A stretch of DNA of 64,000 nucleotides from Corynebacterium atypicum. GTDB lineage: Bacteria > Actinomycetota > Actinomycetes > Mycobacteriales > Mycobacteriaceae. Location: NCBI RefSeq assembly GCF_000732945.1, contig NZ_CP008944.1:2154767-2218766 (forward strand). The letters are read 5' to 3'. The notes under the pieces were generated by a model that was not told the origin of the DNA, ran no database searches, and saw nothing but the letters and a program-made list of their open reading frames with translations. Within the stretch, counting starts at the first letter, position 1. Every line of letters starts with the position of its first letter. Positions 15,958-23,441 of the stretch are shown piece after piece. The position numbers were made by a program, and so were the translations under genes.

Positions 15958-17214
15958 ATGAAGATCCTGTTGTTGTGCTGGCGCGACACCGGCCACCCCC
16001 AAGGCGGCGGGTCCGAACGCTACCTCGAGCGCGTTGGGTCCTACCTCGCAGGCCTCGGCCACGAGGTGATCTACCGGACGGCCGCGTATCCAGGGGCGCC
16101 ACGAGAAGAGACTCACGACGGCGTTGCCTTCCAACGCGCCGGCGGGCGGTACACGGTGTACGTACGCGCGGCTCTCGCGATGCTCGCCGGGCGGGCGGGG
16201 CGCGGCAGGCTTGCGGGTATCGACGCCGTAGTAGACACCCAGAACGGGATCCCCTTCTTCGCCCGGCTGTTCACCGGCCGGCCCACGGTGTTGTTGACTC
16301 ACCACTGCCACAGGCTGCAGTGGCCGGTCGCCGGGCCGATCATAGGCAAGCTGGGCTGGTGGCTCGAATCCCGGGTTTCCCCGCGGTTGAACCGCGGCGC
16401 CGAGTACGTGACCGTCTCCGAGCCCAGTCGCGCCGAACTGGTGCGCCTGGGCGTGGATCCGCGACGGATTCATATCATCCGCAACGGCATCGATCCGGTG
16501 CCGGATACCGGGCGGTCAGGTTCCGAGCCGTCGGCTCCTGAGACTTCGCATGTTGGGCGCTCCGGATCTGTGGGCCCGGCTGCTGGGGCGCCAGTTTCTC
16601 AGTCCAACGGCACCCCGGCGCGCCGCAGGCAGGCGCCGATCCACCTGGTGACGCTGTCACGGCTCGTGCCTCACAAACGCATCGAGCACGCCCTCGAAGC
16701 GACCGCCCGGATTCCGGGCACCGTCCTCGACATGATCGGCTCGGGATGGTGGTCGGACAAGCTGCAGGGCTACGCGCGCGACCTCGGCATCCTGGACCGG
16801 GTGCGGTTCCACGGCCAGGTCAGTGACGCCCGTAAACACGAGCTGCTCGCCGCGGCCGCAGTGCACCTGATGCCGTCGAAGGCCGAGGGGTGGGGGCTTG
16901 CCGTCATCGAGGCCGCACAGCACGGGGTGCCCACCATCGGTTACGCGGCCGCCGGCGGATTGAACGATTCCATAGCCAACGGTCAAAGCGGAGTGCTCGT
17001 CGCAGAGGACGACATCGATCAGTTCGTCGCCGCCGTGCAGCGCTTGGTCGGTTCCGAGTCCGAACGCAGCCGACTCGGGGCAGAAGCACAACGCCGGGCA
17101 CAGGCATTTTCGTGGCAGGACACGGGCTCCAACTTCGCTGAGCTGCTCTCCCGGGTGGCTACCCGGCCGTCCGACGGGCCCAACCCGCGAACCTCGGATG
17201 GAGTACACAGATAG
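15958..17214 (+). CDS. GT4-family glycosyltransferase (Rv0225-like)
   Basis: 418 aa, GT-B fold. The N-terminal acceptor domain contains GGSERYLERVGSYLAGLGHEV (residues 19-39) and ends near HIIRNGIDPVP. The C-terminal donor domain begins at LVTLSRLVPHKRIEHALEA and carries the GT4 E-x7-E element in PSKAEGWGLAVIEAAQHGVP. A linker of roughly 45 Ser/Gly/Pro-rich residues (about 185-225) between the domains looks like a lineage-specific expansion. The enzyme is likely cytosolic or peripheral and adds a hexose to a lipid or glycan acceptor. It is divergent from the methyltransferase. Its stop codon TAG lies inside repeat copy C. Confidence 0.82.
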   Translation: MKILLLCWRDTGHPQGGGSERYLERVGSYLAGLGHEVIYRTAAYPGAPREETHDGVAFQRAGGRYTVYVRAALAMLAGRAGRGRLAGIDAVVDTQNGIPFFARLFTGRPTVLLTHHCHRLQWPVAGPIIGKLGWWLESRVSPRLNRGAEYVTVSEPSRAELVRLGVDPRRIHIIRNGIDPVPDTGRSGSEPSAPETSHVGRSGSVGPAAGAPVSQSNGTPARRRQAPIHLVTLSRLVPHKRIEHALEATARIPGTVLDMIGSGWWSDKLQGYARDLGILDRVRFHGQVSDARKHELLAAAAVHLMPSKAEGWGLAVIEAAQHGVPTIGYAAAGGLNDSIANGQSGVLVAEDDIDQFVAAVQRLVGSESERSRLGAEAQRRAQAFSWQDTGSNFAELLSRVATRPSDGPNPRTSDGVHR

Positions 17215-17279
17215 GGCTCGCCCGTTGGTCGAGAGGAAACGCCCTTCGACCGCTACCTCTCGACCAACGGGAGAAAGGC
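17209..17279. repeat. Dispersed palindromic intergenic repeat, copy C
   Basis: Contains a perfect 16-bp inverted repeat (17221-17236 and 17256-17271, CCCGTTGGTCGAGAGG and its complement) around a 19-nt loop. The AGATAGGGC and GCCCT-TCGACCGC motifs match copies A and B. The upstream gene's TAG stop is part of AGATAG in the repeat. Confidence 0.65.
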
Positions 17280-17299
17280 CGGCCGAAGGAGGAAAGCAG

Positions 17300-17329
17300 A
17301 AAACCCGCGGCACCGAACGACGCCGCGGG
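17300..17329 (-). terminator. Rho-independent terminator of pckG
   Basis: Read on the minus strand, CCCGCGGC and GCCGCGGG (8-bp stem, 10-nt loop) are followed by TTTT. It lies 40 nt past the pckG stop. Confidence 0.8.
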
Positions 17330-17369
17330 CTCACAGTGCTAGCGATGCTAGCGAGAAGCTACCGAGAGG

Positions 17370-19190
17370 CTACTTCGCGCTCTCGATGCGCTCCTTAAGC
17401 TTGCCAAACTCTTCCCAGACCTCCTCGGGTACGTGCTTGCCCAGGAAGGTCAGGTACTCCTGGTTGTCTTCGAGGTCGGCCTCCCACTTCTCGGCAGGAG
17501 CGCTCAAGCAAGCCTTGACCTCATCGACGGTGATGTCCAGGCCGGACAGGTCGAGATCCTCGGCGCGGGCGGTGTGGCCCACCACGGTCTCATCGGCGCC
17601 GACGCGGCCTTCGATACGGTCGACGATCCACTTGAGCACGCGCGAGTTCTCACCGAAGCCGGGCCAGATGATCTTGCCGTCTTCATCCTTGCGGAACCAG
17701 TTGACCAGGAAGATTGCCGGCAGCTTGTCGCCGCCCTTCTTGCCCATGTCGATCCAGTTCTGCAGGTACTCGCCTGCGTTGTAGCCCATGAACGGCAGCA
17801 TGGCCATCGGGTCGTGGCGCAGCGTGCCCACCGCGCCCTCGGCGGCGGCCGTCTGGCCGGAAGCCAGCAGCGCACCGATCATGGTGCCGTGCTGCCAGCT
17901 GTGGGCCTGGGTCACCAGCGGGACGGTGTCAGGACGACGCCCGCCGAAGAGGATGGCGTCGATCTTCACGCCGTGCCAGTCGTCGTACTCAGGCGCGGCC
18001 GTCGGGCACTGGCTGATCGGCACGCAGTAGCGGGAGTTCGGGTGCGCAGCCTTTTCGGAGGACTCCGGAGTCCAGTCGTTGCCCTTCCAGTCGATGAGGT
18101 GCTCGGGGGCCTCGCCCATGCCTTCCCACCAGACGTCGCCGTCGTCGGTCAGCGCGACGTTGGTGAACAGCGTGTTGCCCGGTTCCATCGTCTTCATGGC
18201 GATCGGGTTCGAGCTGTAGTCGGTGCCGGGAGCGACACCGAAGAAGCCGTTCTCCGGGTTGACGGCGTAGAGGCCGTCCTCACGCAGGTGCAGCCAGGCG
18301 ATGTCGTCGCCAACCACCTCGGCGGACCAGCCTTCGAGCGAAGGCGTGATCATCGCCAGGTTGGTCTTGCCGCAAGCAGACGGGAAGGCGCCGGTGACGT
18401 GGTAGGTCTTGCCCTCCGGGCTGGTGAGCTTAAGGATGAGCATGTGCTCGGCCATCCAGCCTTCTTCGCGGGCCATCACCGAGGCGATGCGCAGCGCGTA
18501 GCACTTCTTGGCCAGGATGGCGTTACCGCCGTAACCGGAGCCGAAGGACCAGATCTCCTTGGTCTCCGGGAACTGGGTGATGTACTTCGTGTCATTGCAC
18601 GGCCAAGCGACGTCTTCCTCGCCCGGCTCCAGCGGGGCACCTACGGAGTGGTAGCACGGCACGAACTCGCCGTCCTTACCAATCTTGTCCAGCGCCTCCT
18701 GCCCCATGCGGGTCATGATGGACATGGAGAGCACGACGTAGGCGGAGTCCGTGAGCTGGACGCCCAGCTTCGGCTCCGGATCGTTGATCGGCCCCATACA
18801 GAAGGGGACCACGTACATCGTGCGGCCGTGCATCGAGCCCTTGTAGTGCTCGAGCATCTCCTCTTTCATGGCCTGCGGCGGCGCCCAGTTGTTGGTGGGG
18901 CCGGCTTTCTCCTCGGTCTCGGTGCAGATGAAGGTCCGCGACTCAACACGGGCCACATCCGAGGGGTTAGAACGGGCCAGGAAACTGTTCGGGCGCTTTT
19001 CCTCGTTGAGTCGGATGAGGGTGCCCGCTTCGACCAGCTCGGTGGTCAGGCGGTCCCACTCTTCCCGGGAGCCGTCCGCGAAGACAACCTTGTCCGGCTC
19101 GAAGAGCTCGACGGCCTCGGCAATCCAATTGAGCAGTTTTTCGTTCTCAGTGGGCGCCGAGCCGACGAGCCCCTTGATCTCAGTGGCCAT
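17370..19190 (-). CDS. pckG: Phosphoenolpyruvate carboxykinase (GTP)
   Basis: 606 aa, the usual length for GTP-dependent PEPCK. It converts oxaloacetate and GTP to phosphoenolpyruvate, GDP and CO2 in gluconeogenesis. Visible elements are [14 protein letters not shown] (about residues 265-278), which holds the kinase-1a P-loop and the reactive cysteine, the metal-site region [19 protein letters not shown] (about 195-213), and the C-terminal [19 protein letters not shown]. The ATG is preceded by AGGAG at 9 nt. The gene is monocistronic with a clear terminator. It sits between the envelope genes and trmB, matching the pckA position in mycobacteria. Confidence 0.97.
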   Translation of the reverse strand: MATEIKGLVGSAPTENEKLLNWIAEAVELFEPDKVVFADGSREEWDRLTTELVEAGTLIRLNEEKRPNSFLARSNPSDVARVESRTFICTETEEKAGPTNNWAPPQAMKEEMLEHYKGSMHGRTMYVVPFCMGPINDPEPKLGVQLTDSAYVVLSMSIMTRMGQEALDKIGKDGEFVPCYHSVGAPLEPGEEDVAWPCNDTKYITQFPETKEIWSFGSGYGGNAILAKKCYALRIASVMAREEGWMAEHMLILKLTSPEGKTYHVTGAFPSACGKTNLAMITPSLEGWSAEVVGDDIAWLHLREDGLYAVNPENGFFGVAPGTDYSSNPIAMKTMEPGNTLFTNVALTDDGDVWWEGMGEAPEHLIDWKGNDWTPESSEKAAHPNSRYCVPISQCPTAAPEYDDWHGVKIDAILFGGRRPDTVPLVTQAHSWQHGTMIGALLASGQTAAAEGAVGTLRHDPMAMLPFMGYNAGEYLQNWIDMGKKGGDKLPAIFLVNWFRKDEDGKIIWPGFGENSRVLKWIVDRIEGRVGADETVVGHTARAEDLDLSGLDITVDEVKACLSAPAEKWEADLEDNQEYLTFLGKHVPEEVWEEFGKLKERIESAK

Positions 19191-19312
19191 ACTTTAAAAC
19201 TCCTGGTTCGAGGTCACATCTGTTGTTTCTGCACGTACGCTCCCCAGCGTAGTCGGAGCTGGAGATTTGCGCCGCTATGTGCGAGCTAACCTGCATCAAA
19301 TCACTTTCGCGG

Positions 19313-19622
19313 CTAGTTTTCTTCCCCCGGGATCCAAACCCAGACCCGGCCAGATAAGTTCGTTCTATTGAACTCTTGCCCCCTTTCGGGGGTCCCTAAG
19401 TGGGGTCCGTCAGTGACCTTCCACACGTCAGGCGTCAGACCATTAACGCCTGTCAACCTCGGATCTTCGACGCCACGCTCAGCGCCCCTCGCCGTATCCT
19501 GGGCGTCGGAGGCGCTGTGAACCTCCCATATCTCCGTGGTTTGGACCACACTTTCGCACCCGTCGTCCGCGTCGTCGCCCGCGGTCGTCGAAACGTCGGA
19601 AAACTGCTCTTCCGCCGCGCTC
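19313..19622 (-). pseudogene. Possible frameshifted extension of the DUF6802-like gene
   Basis: A second minus-strand frame continues past the stop of the 19623-19898 gene. It reads an acidic, coding-like segment (ESAAEEQFSDVSTTAGDDAD) and ends in SGRVWVWIPGEEN. A single frameshift near 19625-19740 would join the two. It may equally be non-coding. Nothing else is recognisable between pckG and this point apart from a CCCCC-TTTC-GGGGG hairpin near 19379. Confidence 0.3.
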
Positions 19623-19898
19623 TCATCCGCGCCCCCAGGATCCGGAATCCGCGCCGCGACCCAGGTCCACCCGGCGTGCAATTCGCCCATCTTCAGCCAG
19701 CGGAACTGCGGCAAATTGATGCGCCTGACCCTCCTCGGTGACAAAAGTCGCGTGGTCGGCTAGCCCATCGCCGTCGAGATCTGACACCACGGCCAAGCCG
19801 TTGTCGGTATCCCAATAATCAACGCCCGCATAGCCGTAACCGTCGCCCAGGTCCTGGCCCCAGTCTTCTGTGACGAGGAACTCCCACCAGTGCGTCAT
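19623..19898 (-). CDS. Small DUF6802-like protein with an Asp-rich DxDGDG repeat
   Basis: 91 aa. It starts with MTHWWEFLVTEDWGQDLGDG and has an EF-hand/dockerin-like acidic turn, VSDLDGDGLADHATFVTEEGQ (about residues 38-58), as seen in corynebacterial DUF6802 proteins. No signal peptide is visible. Its ATG overlaps the stop of the upstream 497-aa gene as ATGA, a sign of translational coupling and of a real gene. The C-terminus may be truncated by a frameshift (see 19313-19622). The family assignment is from memory of the motif pattern. Function unknown. Confidence 0.55.
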   Translation of the reverse strand: MTHWWEFLVTEDWGQDLGDGYGYAGVDYWDTDNGLAVVSDLDGDGLADHATFVTEEGQAHQFAAVPLAEDGRIARRVDLGRGADSGSWGRG

Positions 19899-21388
19899 GG
19901 CCGCCAGCCTCCCGCTGGCCCACGATCAGCGCCCGCAGCGCCATCAGTACCACCAGCCCCACCGATCACCCCGGCAGCGCGCAGGTTGAGCCACCGGATC
20001 CCGCCATGGGGGGCGGCTACACCCGCCCCGGGCGCCACCGCATGCGTGATCGCCTCCACGCGCGCACGCAGCTGGCGGCGGGCCACCCCGCGGCGGTAGC
20101 CGGCCCAGCGCGTCGCCGCCACCGCCGCGCCTGCTATCAATCCCGCCGCGACTGCCCGCAGAGGCCCGACGCTGCGCGCGGCGGTAAGCCCTGCCCCCAG
20201 GACAACGACGGCCAGCACGGGCAGGCATTCGCGCAGGAAGGCCCCGAGCCGGGCGGGCTCGCGCGCGGGGATAGGGATGCGCAGCTCCGCCGCGAGTCTT
20301 TCGATCCGGGCGTGCCCGGCGCACGGATCCGGCAGTTGCTCGACGCCGCGCAGACAAGCGGCAGCGAAAGACTGCCTGCGCCGGCGCACCAGCTCGGCGG
20401 CCCTACGCCAGCCCGGACGAGGGATCTCTGGCAGCTGGCCCCCGATCAGCCACTGGGCCAACTCCGCTTCGGAAACGACGGCGTCGACGAGCCCGGGGCT
20501 GGGCAGCGGGGCGGTGCTGAGGATGAGCGAGCCGGCGGCCAGCATGCTGATTTGCCAGAAGTTATCCAGGTCAACCTCCCGCCAACCGCCCTTCGGGGCG
20601 ACAGCGACCACCGCGTCGGGCCGGGCGGAACTCGCAGAAGTGGCGGCGCCGGCCCTCCGCCAATCCGCGGCGGGTGCAGGATAGGCCGCAGGAGGCACTA
20701 GGGTGGCCCCGGCGTGCTCGAGGCGCTGCGCGACGCCGCGGCACGCGCGCTTTTCGGGCCCCATCACCGCGACGGTGGGTGCCGCCCGGTCTCGCCCCAG
20801 CGGGTCATCGCCCGGGAACCCCCGAGCACCCACCTGCGATAATTCTGCGATCGCGCGCAGCTGCGCGGCGACGCCCCCCCCCCGCTCCCCGGCTCCAGGC
20901 TGGTGGACGCTTGGCGACGCCGCGACTCGGTACGCTGTGGCCCGAAGCTCGGCGGCCAGCAGGCGCGTCCGCACGGCGAGCAGGGCGTCTGGGTCAATGG
21001 GGGTGCTGAGCAGGCGTTGGGTCTCTGTTGGCGAGTGGGAAGTGACAAAGAGCTGCGGGCCGTCGACGATCCGACCGCGGGCGGCTGCGCCCGGCGCCCC
21101 GGAACGCTCGATGATCACCACGTCGGCGGCTACACCGCAGGCCGCCGGCCAGGGGATTCTCCGGGGTCGCGGGGGCGCCTCGCACGCCGGGCCGGCGCTC
21201 TGGAGCCCGTGGGCGGCGCTGCGGCGGCCGCTACCGGAAAGTTGTGCACCCGGGCAGGTCACCGCGAAGCGTGCCGGCCCGGTCAGCTCCACCAGGACGC
21301 CGGTGAGGTTCGCGGCGGCGGGGCACCCGAGCGGCCTGGCGCAGACCCAGTCCGCGGTGGCCAGAAAAATGTCGGGCACCTCAACCAT
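19895..21388 (-). CDS. Uncharacterised Ala/Arg-rich protein with C-terminal membrane segments
   Basis: 497 aa. The ATG follows GGGAGGAAAC. The first 300 residues are soluble-looking, with TVAVMGPEKRACRGVAQRLE and VVAVAPKGGWREVDLDNFW as the more structured stretches. A hydrophobic pair (about residues 393-430, LPVLAVVVLGAGLTAARS...LRAVAAGLIAGAAVAATRW) suggests a membrane hairpin, followed by an Arg-rich segment and a Gly-rich end. I do not recognise the family. Its place between pckG and trmB parallels the hypothetical genes Rv0209/Rv0210 of M. tuberculosis, but homology is unverified. It is divergent from trmB and coupled to the downstream 91-aa gene. Confidence 0.65.
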   Translation of the reverse strand: MVEVPDIFLATADWVCARPLGCPAAANLTGVLVELTGPARFAVTCPGAQLSGSGRRSAAHGLQSAGPACEAPPRPRRIPWPAACGVAADVVIIERSGAPGAAARGRIVDGPQLFVTSHSPTETQRLLSTPIDPDALLAVRTRLLAAELRATAYRVAASPSVHQPGAGERGGGVAAQLRAIAELSQVGARGFPGDDPLGRDRAAPTVAVMGPEKRACRGVAQRLEHAGATLVPPAAYPAPAADWRRAGAATSASSARPDAVVAVAPKGGWREVDLDNFWQISMLAAGSLILSTAPLPSPGLVDAVVSEAELAQWLIGGQLPEIPRPGWRRAAELVRRRRQSFAAACLRGVEQLPDPCAGHARIERLAAELRIPIPAREPARLGAFLRECLPVLAVVVLGAGLTAARSVGPLRAVAAGLIAGAAVAATRWAGYRRGVARRQLRARVEAITHAVAPGAGVAAPHGGIRWLNLRAAGVIGGAGGTDGAAGADRGPAGGWRP

Positions 21389-21541
21389 GTTTCCTCCCCC
21401 AAGGCTCCTCCCGATGGTGTTTGCTCCCCGCGAGCCCGCCCCCGGCTGCGCACGTCCTTTCTACCACGCCGCCAGCGCTCACGGGTGGGCCGTGCGGCAA
21501 AAAATTGAAAAGTCCGCGGCAGCCAGGAACAATCACGTGCT

Positions 21542-22378
21542 ATGTCTTCCCGGTCCACCCAGCCGCAGAATGCCGGCGCTGCACCTGCTTCCAGCCACGA
21601 GCGCGCCCACGTGGGCGACTTGCCCGCAGGCCGCCCGCCCCAGACGCACTTCGATGACGGCCTGGACTATCCCCGCCTAGGCGGAGTCTCTTTTCGGCGC
21701 GGCACGCTGACGGAAAACCAGCACGCGCTGTGGGAAGAGCGCTTCGGCGAGCTCGGCACGGTGCTCACCGAGGATTCGGGGCCGATCGACGTCGATTCCT
21801 GGTTCCGCCGCTCCGGGCACCCCACGGTGGTGGAGATCGGCTCTGGTACGGGCACCTCGACGGTGGCGATGGCCGCGCAAGAGCCGGATACGAACGTCAT
21901 CGCCGTGGAGCTCTACAAGCCGGGCCTGGCCAAGATGCTCGGGGCGCTGACCCGGGCCGGGTTGGACAACATCAGGATGGTCCGCGGCGACGGCATCGAG
22001 GTACTCACCCGCATGATTCGCCCGGGCTCGCTGAGCGGGGTGCGGATATTCTTCCCGGATCCGTGGCCGAAGGCGCGCCACCACAAGCGCCGCATCATCC
22101 AGTCCGGCCCCCTGCATCTGATCGCCACCCGGCTGCAGCCCGGCGGGGTGCTGCACGTGGCCACCGACCATGCTGATTACGCGGCATGGATCGAGGAGCT
22201 TCGCGACGTCGAGCCGTTGTTGGAGTTTAAGGGCTGGCCGTGGCCTGAGGCCCCGATTTTGACTGACCGCCAGGTGATCACCAAGTTCGAGGGCCGCGGC
22301 CACCGCTTGGAACACGACATCCACGAGTTCACCTGGCAGCGGCGCCCGGCACCGGAGGCCACCGGGAAGCCTGCCTAG
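21542..22378 (+). CDS. trmB: tRNA (guanine-N7-)-methyltransferase
   Basis: 278 aa. It methylates G46 in the tRNA variable loop using SAM. Motif I is [16 protein letters not shown] (about residues 95-110), and the TrmB signature [18 protein letters not shown] lies at about 170-187. A disordered ~35-residue N-terminal extension ([19 protein letters not shown]) is longer than in most TrmB proteins. No Shine-Dalgarno precedes the ATG. A NYN-domain gene follows 28 nt downstream, as in mycobacteria (Rv0208c-Rv0207c), so the two are probably co-transcribed. Confidence 0.93.
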   Translation: MSSRSTQPQNAGAAPASSHERAHVGDLPAGRPPQTHFDDGLDYPRLGGVSFRRGTLTENQHALWEERFGELGTVLTEDSGPIDVDSWFRRSGHPTVVEIGSGTGTSTVAMAAQEPDTNVIAVELYKPGLAKMLGALTRAGLDNIRMVRGDGIEVLTRMIRPGSLSGVRIFFPDPWPKARHHKRRIIQSGPLHLIATRLQPGGVLHVATDHADYAAWIEELRDVEPLLEFKGWPWPEAPILTDRQVITKFEGRGHRLEHDIHEFTWQRRPAPEATGKPA

Positions 22379-22406
22379 CGGGTCGCGGGCGCGCGCATGC
22401 GGAATA

Positions 22407-23264
22407 ATGGCACGCATGAAGCCTTCTTTTCATTCCGATGCGCATTCTTCTCATTCAGCTCCGCGGCCGCACTCCTCTATTTCCGACGCCGAGCCAGGCG
22501 CGCCCGGCGAGCACGAGGAGCCCGCTCGTGCCGGCCACCGGGAGCGAGGCGTGGCGTCGACAAGCGCGGAGCATGCACGTGGCGCGCGCCAGGACGACCA
22601 CTCGCAGGCTTCCGCCCACACCTACCCCTACAACCGGCAGGGCCACCCGGGCCCGCCCGAGCTGCTGCTCATCTGGGACGCCCCGAACCTGGACATGGGG
22701 CTGGGCTCGATCCTGGGCGGGCGGCTTGCGCCCGATCAACGCCCCCGGTTCGACGCGGTAGGCCGGTGGCTCATCGCGCGTTCGGAACGCCTCAGCACGG
22801 CTACCGGGGAGCACGTCAGCCCGGAGGCCACCGTATTTACTAACGTCGCTCCCGGCGGAGCGGACAACGTGCGGCCGTGGGTCGAGGCGCTGCGCAATAT
22901 CGGCTTTGCTGTCTTTGCCAAGCCGAAGACCAGCGAGGATTCTGACGTGAACCCGGATATGCTCGCCCACATCGCCCGCCGCAGGGACGAAGGCGTGCTG
23001 CGCGGGGTGGTCGTGGCCTCGGCCGACGGGCAGAACTTCCGCGAGACGCTGACTGAACTCGCCGGCGAGGGGCTGCCGGTGACCGTGCTGGGCTTCCACG
23101 AGCACGCGTCGTGGGCGGTCGGCGACGCCGGGCTGGAGTTCATTGACCTGGAAGATATCGAAGGCGTATTCCAGAAGCCGCTGCCCAGGGTCAACCTGGA
23201 CAACCTGCCGGACGACGGCGCCTGGCTCGAGCCGTTCCGTCCGCTGACCGCGCTCAGCCACTAG
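22407..23264 (+). CDS. NYN domain (PIN-like ribonuclease fold) protein, Rv0207c-like
   Basis: 285 aa. After ~75 disordered, His/Ser/Glu-rich residues comes the NYN domain: LLLIWDAPNLDMGLGSILGG (about residues 86-105) with the first conserved aspartate, then NVAPGGADNVRPWVEALRNI and SEDSDVNPDMLAHIARRRDE with the second acidic site, and RGVVVASADGQNFRETLTEL. The fold belongs to the PIN-like nucleases, so RNA cleavage is plausible but unproven. The gene is placed between trmB and the mycolate exporter, a conserved arrangement. An ATG at 22416 is an alternative start. Confidence 0.82.
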   Translation: MARMKPSFHSDAHSSHSAPRPHSSISDAEPGAPGEHEEPARAGHRERGVASTSAEHARGARQDDHSQASAHTYPYNRQGHPGPPELLLIWDAPNLDMGLGSILGGRLAPDQRPRFDAVGRWLIARSERLSTATGEHVSPEATVFTNVAPGGADNVRPWVEALRNIGFAVFAKPKTSEDSDVNPDMLAHIARRRDEGVLRGVVVASADGQNFRETLTELAGEGLPVTVLGFHEHASWAVGDAGLEFIDLEDIEGVFQKPLPRVNLDNLPDDGAWLEPFRPLTALSH

Positions 23265-23441
23265 CCGTGACGGAGCGCGCAACAACGTCCCATACTGTTA
23301 TTAGTGTGAATAGAGTGACTACTGACCGCATCCGGGCCTATCGTATCGTCTAGGATTACCCTCCGTTACCCATAACTGCGACGCTATCCGTCGCGACGGC
23401 GCGCGGGGCGGCTCGAACGCAAGTAAGGACCTGGAGGAGAC

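Noticed and set aside
17433..19289. 618-aa open frame on the plus strand
   Set aside because: It is the antisense of pckG, low in hydrophobic order and rich in His/Gly/Val typical of high-GC shadow frames; pckG is unambiguous.
22438..22761. 107-aa frame inside the NYN gene
   Set aside because: Alternative frame of a disordered N-terminus; the NYN frame continues into a conserved domain.
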